Assembly: GCF_005154805.1 (NCBI RefSeq)
Contig: NZ_CP039727.1
Span: forward strand, 241,001 to 305,000
DNA: 64,000 nucleotides
Origin: Bacillus sp. S3
GTDB taxonomy: Bacteria > Bacillota > Bacilli > Bacillales > Cytobacillaceae
Direction: 5' to 3'
Shown: in pieces, positions 16,944 to 25,047 of the stretch
Layout: each line of letters opens with the position of its first letter
Position numbering within the stretch: the first letter of the stretch is position 1
Notes under the pieces: model-generated
Databases searched by the model: none
What the model was told of the DNA's origin: nothing
What the model saw: only the letters and a program-made list of their open reading frames with translations
Position numbers and translations under genes: made by a program

Positions 16944-17102
16944 ATGGAATTTTATATGATTTTATTTGTTTTTATCTTATTGCTTGTGATTAGTTCGATT
17001 TCAAATATTATTTTTAAATTAACTAAAAAGAAAGATTGGATTATATCCATTTTGCTAAGTGTGGTTTTATCCGTTGTCATTAGAGCTGTACTAAATGGCT
17101 GA
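16944..17102 (+). CDS. Small (52-residue) membrane protein
   Basis: A short ORF, MEFYMILFVF...RAVLNG, with two hydrophobic helices (5-25 and 33-50) separated by KLTKKKDW. It follows the previous gene by 21 bp. GAGGAG lies about 12 bases upstream, a rather long spacing; a nearer ATG at 16936 opens only seven codons. The two-helix hydrophobic pattern over the whole ORF and the terminator just downstream support a real third gene of this operon. Its function is unknown. Confidence 0.5.
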   Translation: MEFYMILFVFILLLVISSISNIIFKLTKKKDWIISILLSVVLSVVIRAVLNG

Positions 17103-17135
17103 TTTCCGGTACTTAATATGGTGAGTAAAATGATG

Positions 17136-17183
17136 CAACACTTGATCAAGGAGTCAGTCCCTTGCTTCAATTGTTGCTTTTTT
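17136..17183 (+). terminator. Intrinsic terminator before the sigM operon
   Basis: GCAACACTTGATCAAGG pairs imperfectly with CCTTGCTTCAATTGTTGC, then a T-run. Confidence 0.7.
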
Positions 17184-17223
17184 TTACGAAAACAACCATT
17201 ATAAAAAGTTTTTTCCATAAATC

Positions 17224-17250
17224 TGCAACCTTTTGCTATTGTTAAACGTG
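17224..17250 (+). promoter_or_regulatory. ECF-sigma (SigM-type) autoregulatory promoter
   Basis: TGCAAC (17224-17229) and CGTG (17247-17250) are 17 bp apart, close to the TGAAAC ... CGTC consensus of Bacillus ECF sigma factors. It is placed just before sigM, as in B. subtilis, where SigM transcribes its own operon. Confidence 0.65.
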
Positions 17251-17274
17251 GTTAGGGTGAAAGGGGGAGCAAGA

Positions 17275-17769
17275 GTGGAGCTAGATCAGGCTTATCGAGA
17301 ACATGTTAATGATTTATACCGATATCTTTACTCCCTTTCAAAGGATCATTTTATTGCAGAGGATTTGGTTCAGGAGGCCTTTTACCGGGCCTATTTGCAT
17401 CTGGAGGATTATGAAATTTCCAATATTCGCGCATGGCTATTTAAAGTCGCTTACCGTGCCTTTATTGATTTTCAACGAAAAAATAAGCGTTTGGTCATTC
17501 AAGATCAGCTGGAAGAGGGAAGTTTTTCTAAGGAAACGCCTGAAAAGAGACTGCTGGAAAAGGAAGGCTTTCAATTATTATTAGACGACATTCATTCCTT
17601 AAAAGAACAGGAAAGACATGTGCTGCTGTTATGTGATTTACATCAGCTAACGTATAATGAAGCGGCGGAAATTTTGGAAATGAACATAAATACGTTGAAA
17701 AGCCATTTACATAGGGGCCGAAGGAAAGTCATGGATAAAGTCAAGGAAAGGAAGATGGCAGATGAGTGA
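17275..17769 (+). CDS. sigM: ECF RNA polymerase sigma factor SigM
   Basis: A 164-residue ECF sigma factor that directs RNA polymerase to cell-envelope stress genes. Region 2 has HVNDLYRYLYSLSKDHFIAEDLVQEAFYRAYLHL with the -10 recognition stretch; region 4 has LTYNEAAEILEMNINTLKSHLHRGRRKV, the -35-binding helix-turn-helix. I chose GTG 17275, preceded by GGGGGAG; an upstream ATG at 17233 lies inside the promoter. The next gene clearly resembles YhdL, the SigM anti-sigma factor, and a YhdK-sized gene follows, so the assignment to SigM rests mainly on synteny. Confidence 0.87.
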   Translation: MELDQAYREHVNDLYRYLYSLSKDHFIAEDLVQEAFYRAYLHLEDYEISNIRAWLFKVAYRAFIDFQRKNKRLVIQDQLEEGSFSKETPEKRLLEKEGFQLLLDDIHSLKEQERHVLLLCDLHQLTYNEAAEILEMNINTLKSHLHRGRRKVMDKVKERKMADE

Positions 17770-18784
17770 TGAAAAAAATAATTTGGATGATGACTATCAA
17801 AAATACCTAAAGGATTCGCTAAATGAAGTGGGCGGGATTAGCCCTTATTCAAAAGAAGGCCAAACAGAGATCGTCACGATTGGAAAAAATATGGCCCGCA
17901 GGACAAATATCATGATCAGTCTGGCCATTCTGTTATTAATTGTTCCAATCATGACTTTGTCCACATACATGTACTATGCCATCGGCGGTAAGGCAGATCA
18001 TTTGATTGATGTGGTAACAAAAACCATTTATGTGACCGAGCCGAATATGGGATTAGAAAAGCTGCGTTTAGAAGATGAAATTGGCTTTTTTTCTATGAAT
18101 ATCAAGTTTGATGTTTTTAAACGAATTGGCAAAGAAGATTATAAGGCTGGAACCTATGATATTGACTTTTTTCTCGATCAGCCGAGTTTTCCAAAGAAGA
18201 ATATGCTGTTAGACCGGCCGCTGCCTGAATTTCCTAGTAAGGAAACAGAAGCTATGATTCATCCTAAAGCAAACATTCCGTTTAATGAAACAGATCAATG
18301 GGACATCTTAAAGAAGATTCCGGATGGGACCGTTGCCGAGGTATATGTCTCGCTCAACAAGGTAATGAAACCGGAAGATTTAAAAAACAGTCTGCCTAAA
18401 GATATGGAGCTTCGCTGGCTGGCAGTGGATACGGGAATGGATACTGCTCAGGTGGATGAAGAAGGGGTGCCGATTACGCCGTTAGGTTATCCTGCCCAGT
18501 ATGACCCAACGATTTGGTCTCCATTTAGGACATACGATGGAACAAATGAAGACGTGTTTCTTGATATTTTATCATTGCTTGAAAAAAATGAGGCCGTTGC
18601 CGAAAAAGTCGCCCGTGCTAAATCATTGTCCTTGGAAAGCCGCCTTGCCTATATCAAGAAACACGGCATTAAGGTTTATGGCGCCGTCATCACCGGCCCG
18701 ACGGAAGAGTTGAGAAAATTACAGGACACAAAAGAAATTCGTGCGTTAAAGGTGGGGGAGGTTAAACTATGGAATTGGGAATGA
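17762..18784 (+). CDS. yhdL: Anti-sigma-M factor YhdL
   Basis: A 340-residue membrane anti-sigma factor that holds SigM inactive. Residues 1-55 are cytoplasmic, residues 56-77 form one membrane helix (IMISLAILLLIVPIMTLSTY), and the rest is extracytoplasmic. The C terminus (KHGIKVYGAVITGPTEEL ... KVGEVKLWNW) closely matches the end of B. subtilis YhdL as I remember it, and the mid-part fits the sigma-regulator N and C domains. It overlaps sigM by eight bases and yhdK by 16, indicating translational coupling. The operon order sigM-yhdL-yhdK equals that of B. subtilis. Confidence 0.9.
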   Translation: MSDEKNNLDDDYQKYLKDSLNEVGGISPYSKEGQTEIVTIGKNMARRTNIMISLAILLLIVPIMTLSTYMYYAIGGKADHLIDVVTKTIYVTEPNMGLEKLRLEDEIGFFSMNIKFDVFKRIGKEDYKAGTYDIDFFLDQPSFPKKNMLLDRPLPEFPSKETEAMIHPKANIPFNETDQWDILKKIPDGTVAEVYVSLNKVMKPEDLKNSLPKDMELRWLAVDTGMDTAQVDEEGVPITPLGYPAQYDPTIWSPFRTYDGTNEDVFLDILSLLEKNEAVAEKVARAKSLSLESRLAYIKKHGIKVYGAVITGPTEELRKLQDTKEIRALKVGEVKLWNWE

Positions 18785-19077
18785 AGAAAAAAGGAGGAAG
18801 CAGACGCCTTCCAACAATATCAGGATTTCTATCTTTTCTGATTGCGCTGATTTCGTTAGCCGGTTTAAATGTTGCCCTTTTGATCAAAGAAAAAGTGTTT
18901 CCAGGAGTGTTTATTATTCAACTGCCGATCGTAGGCTTTTTCCTCGGGCTTTTGGGTCTATTTACGAGGAGAAGATCGAGGCTGTATGCCATTTGGGGAC
19001 TGTCCTTAAGTATTTTTCTATTACTGTTTACTCTTCTAATGGTGGTTTCGTCATTAGGGATCAATTATAAGCCATAA
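18769..19077 (+). CDS. yhdK: YhdK-like SigM-regulating membrane protein
   Basis: A 102-residue protein with three hydrophobic segments (residues 16-36, 44-64, 73-98). In B. subtilis YhdK works with YhdL to inhibit SigM. Assignment is by position, size and topology, as the sequence itself is poorly conserved. The ATG overlaps the end of yhdL and follows GGTGGGGGAGG. Confidence 0.75.
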   Translation: MELGMKKKGGSRRLPTISGFLSFLIALISLAGLNVALLIKEKVFPGVFIIQLPIVGFFLGLLGLFTRRRSRLYAIWGLSLSIFLLLFTLLMVVSSLGINYKP

Positions 19078-19086
19078 TAAGAAGTG

Positions 19087-19120
19087 AAAAAGGCGGCTGA
19101 ATGCTGTCTTTTTTATTACA
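19087..19120 (+). terminator. Likely terminator of the sigM operon
   Basis: AAGGCGGC pairs with GCTGTCTT (two G-T pairs) around five bases, then TTTTTT. Confidence 0.6.
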
Positions 19121-19186
19121 AACTGTAAAGAATTTGCCTTAATGGACATACTGTGTATAAAAGCCTGTCTAGATGGGGTGATAAAC

Positions 19187-19468
19187 TTGGACAAAGCTGC
19201 AAATTTATGTTGGGAAGGGATGACACTTAAACATGTCTCCCACCCCAAAATTGTTAAACTATATATACTATTTATTTTTATCTCCCTTATGGTTGAATTG
19301 TTTTTAATTGTACTATTTGGGGTGTCTTGTTTTATTTTTTATCAAAATGGCTTTAGTCCGGATATTGTCTATTATATTTGTGGTGCCGTATTGCTAGTAA
19401 TGTTTGGTATTACGGTTTCAGTGCTAAAAACCATTATTTTAAGACATCATTATATAAAACCTCATTAG
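19187..19468 (+). CDS. Small hypothetical membrane protein
   Basis: About 93 residues with two long membrane helices (around residues 25-50 and 60-82) and a basic C terminus (RHHYIKPH). I chose TTG 19187 because GGGGTG lies six bases upstream; the ATG at 19142 has no ribosome site. Its 3' end faces the polysaccharide deacetylase gene. No family recognised. Confidence 0.55.
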   Translation: MDKAANLCWEGMTLKHVSHPKIVKLYILFIFISLMVELFLIVLFGVSCFIFYQNGFSPDIVYYICGAVLLVMFGITVSVLKTIILRHHYIKPH

Positions 19469-19474
19469 CGTTTC

Positions 19475-20194
19475 TTATTCTTTATTAGAAAGCAGCTCAG
19501 ACACAGTCACAAAGCTGTATCCTTTTTCTTTCAGTGCCGGCAAAAATAACTTTAAGGCCTCGATGGTCTGACTTCTGTCGCCGCCGCCATCATGCAGGAG
19601 AATAATGTCGCCATTCCGCGCGTGACGGATGACATGATTAGCGATGTTCCGTGCTCCCGGCAAGGACCAATCCTTTAATTCCTGATGATAGGACCAAAGG
19701 ACAACCCTGTATCCTTGTTCTTTTGCCTCATGCAGCAGTGCATTGTCCAAATATCCACCCGGTGGCCGAAACAACTTAGGGTGGTTAGGCTGATACTTTT
19801 GAATAATACGTTCAGCCCGACTGATTTCGCCGCTCATCTGTTGGAAACCAACTTTATTTTCATATGGGTGTGTCATGGAGTGATTGCCTATTTCATGGCC
19901 AGCTTCCACAACTTGTTCGACAACGTCCGGATACAGCTCCATTCTGTTTCCGATTTGAAAAAATGTTGCATGGGCACTATACTTCTCCAAAAGAGCAAGC
20001 ACCTGCGGTGTATAAATCGGGCTTGGTCCATCGTCAAATGTTAAAGAAATAACCTTTTTTGAGGTCGTCACATCCCAGACCACTTGCCCAGTAGGCTCCA
20101 CTTGCCTTCTCTTTATCATCTCTGCAAACACATTTGATTGAAGGCTGGAGTAAAAACAGATACATGCAATAATGATTCTAACCCGTTTCATCAC
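19475..20194 (-). CDS. Polysaccharide deacetylase (NodB domain, secreted)
   Basis: A carbohydrate esterase family 4 enzyme of about 239 residues that removes acetyl groups from peptidoglycan or another N-acetylated glycan. It has an N-terminal signal peptide (VRIIIACICFYSSLQSNVFA). NodB motifs are all present: TFDDGPSPIYT (motif 1, metal and catalytic Asp), GNHSMTHP (motif 2, His ligands), RPPGG (motif 3), a Trp-containing motif 4 (LKDWSLPG) and ILLHDGGG (motif 5). Start is uncertain: GTG 20194 or ATG 20191 follow AAGGGG at good distance, whereas TTG 20215 is too close to its ribosome site. Confidence 0.9.
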   Translation of the reverse strand: MMKRVRIIIACICFYSSLQSNVFAEMIKRRQVEPTGQVVWDVTTSKKVISLTFDDGPSPIYTPQVLALLEKYSAHATFFQIGNRMELYPDVVEQVVEAGHEIGNHSMTHPYENKVGFQQMSGEISRAERIIQKYQPNHPKLFRPPGGYLDNALLHEAKEQGYRVVLWSYHQELKDWSLPGARNIANHVIRHARNGDIILLHDGGGDRSQTIEALKLFLPALKEKGYSFVTVSELLSNKE

Positions 20195-20359
20195 GACAAA
20201 AAGCCCCTTTTTCAATCCTTTTCTTACCCAACTTGTAAGTCTTTATAATTTGCGTCATTATTATCATTCCTATGTTAATGTCCATAGACCAGAAAAAGGA
20301 AAAACACGAACAATTTTGAAACTATATTGTTTTTTCCTCGTACATACAGTTATGGAAGG

Positions 20360-21067
20360 ATGGTGGGCAAGTTGAGCAGATACTCAATTGAAGAATTTAT
20401 TAAACAAACGGAGCAAGAGGATAAAGGGGAAGGCTTTTTCGAATTAGAAACACCGAGGATGCTTGAAGTAAATTTGGACGGCCTTGTATGGGCGAAAGCA
20501 GGGTCAATGGTTGCTTATCATGGAAAAATAAAATTTGAGCGTGAAGGCATTTTGGAGCATGGCTTGGGAACAGCATTCAAAAAGGCGTTTACCGGTGAAG
20601 GGGCATCGTTAATGAAAGCAAACGGCCGGGGGAAATTGTACCTTGCCGACGAAGGGAAAAAGATCATCATCCTTAATTTACAAAACGACTCGATCTATGT
20701 GAACGGTAATGATCTGCTTGCATTTGAACCAGGGATTAAATGGGAGATTAAATTAATGAAGCGGATTGCCGGGATGATGGCAGGCGGCTTATTCAATGTC
20801 CGCTGTGAAGGAACGGGCATGATTGCGATCACTACACACTATGAGCCATTGACATTACGGGTTTTGCCAGGTCAGCCGATTATAACCGACCCAAATGCCA
20901 CCGTCGCCTGGTCCGGAAACCTCCAGCCCGAGTTCCAAACCGATATCAGTTTAAAGACATTCTTCGGAAGAGGCAGCGGCGAGTCCATTCAAATGCGATT
21001 TGAAGGCGACGGTTTTGTTGTGGTCCAGCCTTATGAAGAGGTTAAGCGGGTGGAGAGGAGTAATTAA
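20360..21067 (+). CDS. AIM24 family protein
   Basis: A protein of about 235 residues with the AIM24/DUF124 beta-helix fold. The pattern NLDGLVWAKAGSMVAYHGKIKFEREG, FTGEGASLMKANGRGKLYLAD and a C-terminal GSGESIQMRFEGDGFVVVQPYE are characteristic. The yeast relative works in mitochondrial inner-membrane organisation; the bacterial role is unclear. The start is ambiguous: ATG 20360 lies immediately after GGAAGG, and TTG 20372 is an alternative. It stands alone, divergent from the deacetylase gene. Confidence 0.85.
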   Translation: MVGKLSRYSIEEFIKQTEQEDKGEGFFELETPRMLEVNLDGLVWAKAGSMVAYHGKIKFEREGILEHGLGTAFKKAFTGEGASLMKANGRGKLYLADEGKKIIILNLQNDSIYVNGNDLLAFEPGIKWEIKLMKRIAGMMAGGLFNVRCEGTGMIAITTHYEPLTLRVLPGQPIITDPNATVAWSGNLQPEFQTDISLKTFFGRGSGESIQMRFEGDGFVVVQPYEEVKRVERSN

Positions 21068-21100
21068 AGGCAAAAATATTTGTGTAGGGAGAGGACAACA

Positions 21101-21132
21101 AAAAACATCTGATCCTTAGGTCAGATGTTTTC
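21101..21132. terminator. Bidirectional terminator between AIM24 and kimA
   Basis: AAACATCTGA pairs with TCAGATGTTT around eight bases, flanked by A-run and T-rich sequence. Confidence 0.8.
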
Positions 21133-21143
21133 GTTTGTATGAA

Positions 21144-22970
21144 TTACTTTTTCAAATGATAAGGCACTGTCGTAATAATCACGTTTCTCCGGTATAGTAA
21201 GAATGAACGAATCAGTAAGCTTGACTGGTTGTGAAGAATATTGTGCCAGCCTTTTTTAGGAATAAACTGCGGGATGACAACGGTAACTTGATAATTCGAT
21301 TCCCTTGCCTTATGTTCCACTGTATCTACAAATTTGGTCAACGGTTGAATAATACTGCGATAATGAGAATGCAGTGTCACAAGCCGGACATCGGGCTGCC
21401 ATTTCTTCCATTTCTCTTCAAACTTCTTTTCATCTTCTCTTTCAAAAGCAACGTAAACCGCAATAATCTGGTCGGGTGAAAGAGATTTAGCATAATTGAT
21501 GGAGTTTTCTACCACGTGCGTTATACCTGCGACCGGTACAACAATGACATTCCCTTCAATTGGAACTACAGGCTCGCAACTGCTAATTCTGAGTTGATCC
21601 CCGACTGCATCATAATGCTTTCTTATTCTATGGAAAACAAGAATGATAAGCGGGATGAAAATTAGTACAGGCCAAACCTGAGCGAATTTTGTTAAAAAGA
21701 ACACGATGGTCACCGTAAAGCTAATGAATGCACCTGTTGTGTTAATAATGAGCTTTGGTACCCATCCGGTTGGTTTTTCACGAATCCATTTCAGCATCAT
21801 TCCTGTTTGCGATAACGTAAAAGGAATGAAAACACCCACGGCATAAAGCGGAATGAGATGTTCTGTCTGACCTTCAAAAAACATAATTAACAAGATGGAG
21901 GCTATACCAAGGATGATGATTCCATTGGAGTAACCTAATCGATCACCCCTAATGGTAAACATTCTAGGGATAAATTTATCTTTGGCTAAATTTACTGCAA
22001 GCAGAGGGAAGGCCGAATATCCCGTATTGGCAGCAAGAATTAAGATCAAAGCAGTAGTCCCCTGAATAAAATAATACATCCCATTCCGCCCAAAAACTTC
22101 TTCGGCAATTTGTGAGACGACCGTCACTTCATGGCGGGGAGAAATCCCATAAAAATAGGCCAACAGTACAATCCCAGAAAAAAGTATCGCTAATAATATC
22201 CCCATCGCCATTAACGTTTTGGCCGCATTTTTAGGAGCGGGGTCTTTAAAGTTTGGAATCGCATTTGAAATCGCTTCTACACCTGTTAAGGCGGAACTTC
22301 CAGAGGCAAAGGCCCGTAAGAGAATAAAGAGACTGATTCCGGCTACGGGAGTGCCAATCGGTGCAGATAAATCTGGCGAAACCCGGCCTGTTACAATGTT
22401 GAATAATCCAACCCCAATTAGTATGAATAAAGCCAGCACAAACAAATAAACAGGATAGGCTAATATAGACGCCGACTCCGTTACTCCTCGTAAGTTCAAG
22501 ATGGTTATGAAAATGACAAAGATAATGGCAATGGCTACAGTGTGTGCGTGTAAGGCCGGAAAGGCAGATGTGATCGCATCTGTACCAGCAGATACACTTA
22601 CAGCCACTGTTAAAATATAATCAACTAATAAGGAACCACCCGCAATCAGGCCCGGATTAATACCTAAATTTTCTTTCGAAACCACATATGCTCCGCCGCC
22701 ATGTGGATAGGCAAAGATAATCTGGCGGTAAGAGAGAATTAACGCTGCTAATAGTATTAATACACCGATTGCAATTGGAATGGAGTACCAAAAGGCAAGG
22801 GTGCCCAATGTAAACAGGACAATCAAAATTTGTTCAGGTCCATAGGCAACGGAAGATAATGCATCCGATGAAAGGATTGCTAAGGCTTTCGTCTTCGACA
22901 GCCTTTGTTCCCCTAAAGCTGTTGATTTTAAAGGACGCCCAATTAATAAACGCTTGATTGAAGACTTCAT
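21144..22970 (-). CDS. kimA: KimA-type high-affinity potassium importer (APC superfamily)
   Basis: A 608-residue K+/H+ symporter of the KUP/APC type, the same length as B. subtilis KimA (YdaO). The N-terminal GRPLKSTALGEQRLSKTKALAILSSDALSSVAYGPEQ is the family signature. Twelve membrane helices span residues 45-430, and the cytoplasmic C-terminal domain (about 450-600) is typical. In B. subtilis, KimA synthesis and activity are both turned down by c-di-AMP. A ydaO-type c-di-AMP riboswitch with terminator lies upstream here, which strongly supports the assignment. The start is ATG 22968-22970. Confidence 0.93.
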   Translation of the reverse strand: MKSSIKRLLIGRPLKSTALGEQRLSKTKALAILSSDALSSVAYGPEQILIVLFTLGTLAFWYSIPIAIGVLILLAALILSYRQIIFAYPHGGGAYVVSKENLGINPGLIAGGSLLVDYILTVAVSVSAGTDAITSAFPALHAHTVAIAIIFVIFITILNLRGVTESASILAYPVYLFVLALFILIGVGLFNIVTGRVSPDLSAPIGTPVAGISLFILLRAFASGSSALTGVEAISNAIPNFKDPAPKNAAKTLMAMGILLAILFSGIVLLAYFYGISPRHEVTVVSQIAEEVFGRNGMYYFIQGTTALILILAANTGYSAFPLLAVNLAKDKFIPRMFTIRGDRLGYSNGIIILGIASILLIMFFEGQTEHLIPLYAVGVFIPFTLSQTGMMLKWIREKPTGWVPKLIINTTGAFISFTVTIVFFLTKFAQVWPVLIFIPLIILVFHRIRKHYDAVGDQLRISSCEPVVPIEGNVIVVPVAGITHVVENSINYAKSLSPDQIIAVYVAFEREDEKKFEEKWKKWQPDVRLVTLHSHYRSIIQPLTKFVDTVEHKARESNYQVTVVIPQFIPKKGWHNILHNQSSLLIRSFLLYRRNVIITTVPYHLKK

Positions 22971-23054
22971 TGCTTTTCACCGCCGAATAAGTATAAATAT
23001 AGTGTTCTCTTTTAATCTAAAAAAACCCCAATGCAAGGGATTTTTAAAACAAAT

Positions 23055-23094
23055 AAAAAAAGTCTACAAGTCATCAATGAATAGACCTGTAGAC
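23055..23094 (-). terminator. Riboswitch-controlled intrinsic terminator of kimA
   Basis: On the minus strand GTCTACAGG pairs with CTTGTAGAC around about 15 bases and is followed by TTTTTTT. It lies between the aptamer and the kimA start. Confidence 0.88.
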
Positions 23095-23124
23095 ATTATT
23101 GTTCATATGTCACAAGCTCCACCT

Positions 23125-23275
23125 TCCTTCTCATATAACGCTTACGAGGTTAGCTGTCGGATTAGGGCCAATGAGTAGCCCAGCCTAAAAGGATTCACCC
23201 CTAGAGTTAAAAGTTAACTCGGAAAAAAGGTTCCCCCGTACCATAAGGTTTCAGCGATTTAGAAATTTGAAACTG
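23125..23275 (-). ncRNA. ydaO/yuaA-type c-di-AMP riboswitch
   Basis: The minus strand contains the conserved blocks AAATCGCTGAAACCTTATGG, GGGGGAACC, GGGGTGAATCC and CGACAGCTAACCTCGTAAGC in the expected order. These define the ydaO-yuaA class, which binds c-di-AMP and switches transcription off through the downstream terminator. Position is ideal for control of kimA. Confidence 0.95.
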
Positions 23276-23393
23276 TGGATTATCATACTCCCGCGTAACG
23301 AAAAAGTAAATAAAAAATTTGTATTTTACCGATGAATGTAATTCCTAGATAAGTAAATAATAGTGTTATTTTATTCCTGAAAGGAGAGATCCC

Positions 23394-23540
23394 ATGTCAA
23401 CCCATAAAAAACCGTTATTCACGGATGAGTTTTTAGAAGAATTAGCAAAAGAGATTTCCCTATTATATGGAGGACCTGATTATAAAACAGACCATTTGAA
23501 GGAAAAGAGTGAGGGAGGGAAGCAAAATAGTGAAGAATGA
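23394..23540 (+). CDS. Small acidic/charged ORF (48 residues)
   Basis: MSTHKKPLFTDEFLEELAKE ... GGKQNSEE, a hydrophilic 48-residue peptide with one likely amphipathic helix (residues 10-24). A near-perfect AAAGGAGAG lies six bases before ATG 23394, which is strong evidence that it is translated. The stop codon falls in the sequence that begins the following class I repeat array. No family recognised. Confidence 0.62.
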   Translation: MSTHKKPLFTDEFLEELAKEISLLYGGPDYKTDHLKEKSEGGKQNSEE

Positions 23541-23850
23541 GTCCGTTGGGAGAATTGGATGCAACCCGCGATGGAAAAAATGTAGAAATGAATCCAATAG
23601 GGGTCATTGGATGCAAACCGAGATGAAAAAGATGAAGAAATGAATCCAATGAGGGGTATTGGATGCAAAACGGGATAGAAAAAATGTAGAAATGAATCCA
23701 ATAAGGGGTATTGGATGCAAAACGGGATAGAAAAAATGTAGAAATGAATCCAATAAGGGGTATTGGATGCAAACCGAGATGAAAAAGATGAAGAAATGAA
23801 TCCAATGAGGGGTATTGGATGCAAAACGCGATAAAAAATGAATCCAGCAG
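23539..23850. repeat. Class I 52-bp tandem repeat array
   Basis: GAATCCAAT starts at 23590, 23642, 23694, 23746 and 23798, a strict 52-bp period, with a degenerate first copy at 23539 (51 bp before) and a truncated last copy at 23840. Core: ATCCAATA-AGGGG-TATTGGAT, then GCAAAACGGGATAG and a spacer ending GTAGAAATG. Copies alternate between two spacer types (GATGAAAAAGATGAAG and GATAGAAAAAATGTAG). It lies between convergent genes. Confidence 0.93.
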
Positions 23851-23954
23851 CTGGTATATCAGGCTAAAACACGAAATAAATGAAAAGCACCCAATCAAAT
23901 TTGTTTGCAAAATAAACTAATCCCCATTTGATCAAAATGGAGATTAATTTACTA

Positions 23955-24856
23955 TTACTCATAAGTGGACCACTGTCCGTACCCAATAACCTTAAGATTT
24001 TTCTTTAAAATTCTGCTTATTCTTGCTTGGGCCACGTTCATTTCACACCAGTTAAGAACATCATTAGTTGTTATTTTTCTATCAGGAAAAAGGAGTTTAA
24101 GTTCTCTCACACTCCGCATTACTGCAGCTTCAAAACCTTCTTCATTCCCACATTCATCACAAAGGGTCTTCCTTCCATGCACGGAAATTGAAAATGAGTG
24201 GCAAGCTTTGCACGTTAGTCCCTTTTGTATTTTATCAAAATCATAATTTGGTAAATCCGTATAAGGGGATTCCGTCTGAAGAAGTGAAACTAATAGATCC
24301 GCAATCTTATGATGCCTGTCATTTAATTTCATTGTAGAGGCATTTAGCTTATTCATTAAAAAATCAAGTTGTGTAGGATAAATGATAGGTTTGTTCTTAG
24401 GTGCTTGATAAAGGGTAAAAGCGGGATTGATAAATACAACCCATGCTTCTATGCGGATTCTGTAACCGTGCTTCAGTAATAACTGACTAAGCAGAGATTC
24501 ACATCTGTTTAACTGATGGAGTGGATTTTGAATCTTAGTTTCGTGCATTGAGTAAAAATTATCTGCCTCGAAATAATAATCCCCTTCATAATTTTTAATT
24601 TCGAAGAGATAAAGGACATCTTGAATAATTAAAGAGTCAATTTGAAATGTTGTATTGTTACTCTTCAGCAGCAAATCGTTTACAATCAGGATTCGCTTTG
24701 AAGTTTTTCGGTTAACTTATCAAACTTTACTTCCCCTTCAAAGCCCTTTTTAAGGTTAGAATAGTATTGCTTGTCATTTTCAGGTAGATTCACTCTTGTG
24801 TTTAATGACCTTAAAATCTTTAGTCTGTCTGATTCAGTGCGTAATTTAAAAAACAT
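23955..24856 (-). pseudogene. NERD-domain protein gene, frameshifted
   Basis: Two overlapping reading frames together make one NERD protein. The first (24856 to 24686, 56 residues) starts with MFFKLRTESDRLKI and contains KKGFEGEVKFDKLTEKLQSE, the start of a NERD domain, then stops at TGA. The second (from about 24705 to 23955) continues with LIVNDLLLKSNNTTFQIDSL and IQDVLYLFEIKNYEGDY, the nuclease-related core. It ends in a zinc ribbon (CKAC and CDEC) and a helix-turn-helix-like tail. A one-base deletion near 24685-24700 best explains the break. NERD proteins are thought to be nucleic-acid processing enzymes. The second frame could still be translated from TTG 24674 but lacks the first motif. 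Confidence 0.8.
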
Positions 24857-25047
24857 AATCCACTACCTTTCCTAACGCCGGCTATTTCTATTTCATTTTA
24901 TTATAAGAAACAGAAATATTTGGAAATGAGGGGTGAACATTTTGTTACACCTTTGGAGTAATAATATTCCAAATATTCTTGACGCTCTTCTGTCTGAGAT
25001 GTTATTATTTTCCTCTGCGACTCAAAATGTGAGGGAGTGAAACCGAA

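Noticed and set aside
23539..23850. CRISPR array
   Set aside because: The repeats are evenly spaced, but the sequences between the cores are also nearly identical from unit to unit, there is no cas gene, and the unit length is a fixed 52 bp. These are plain tandem repeats.
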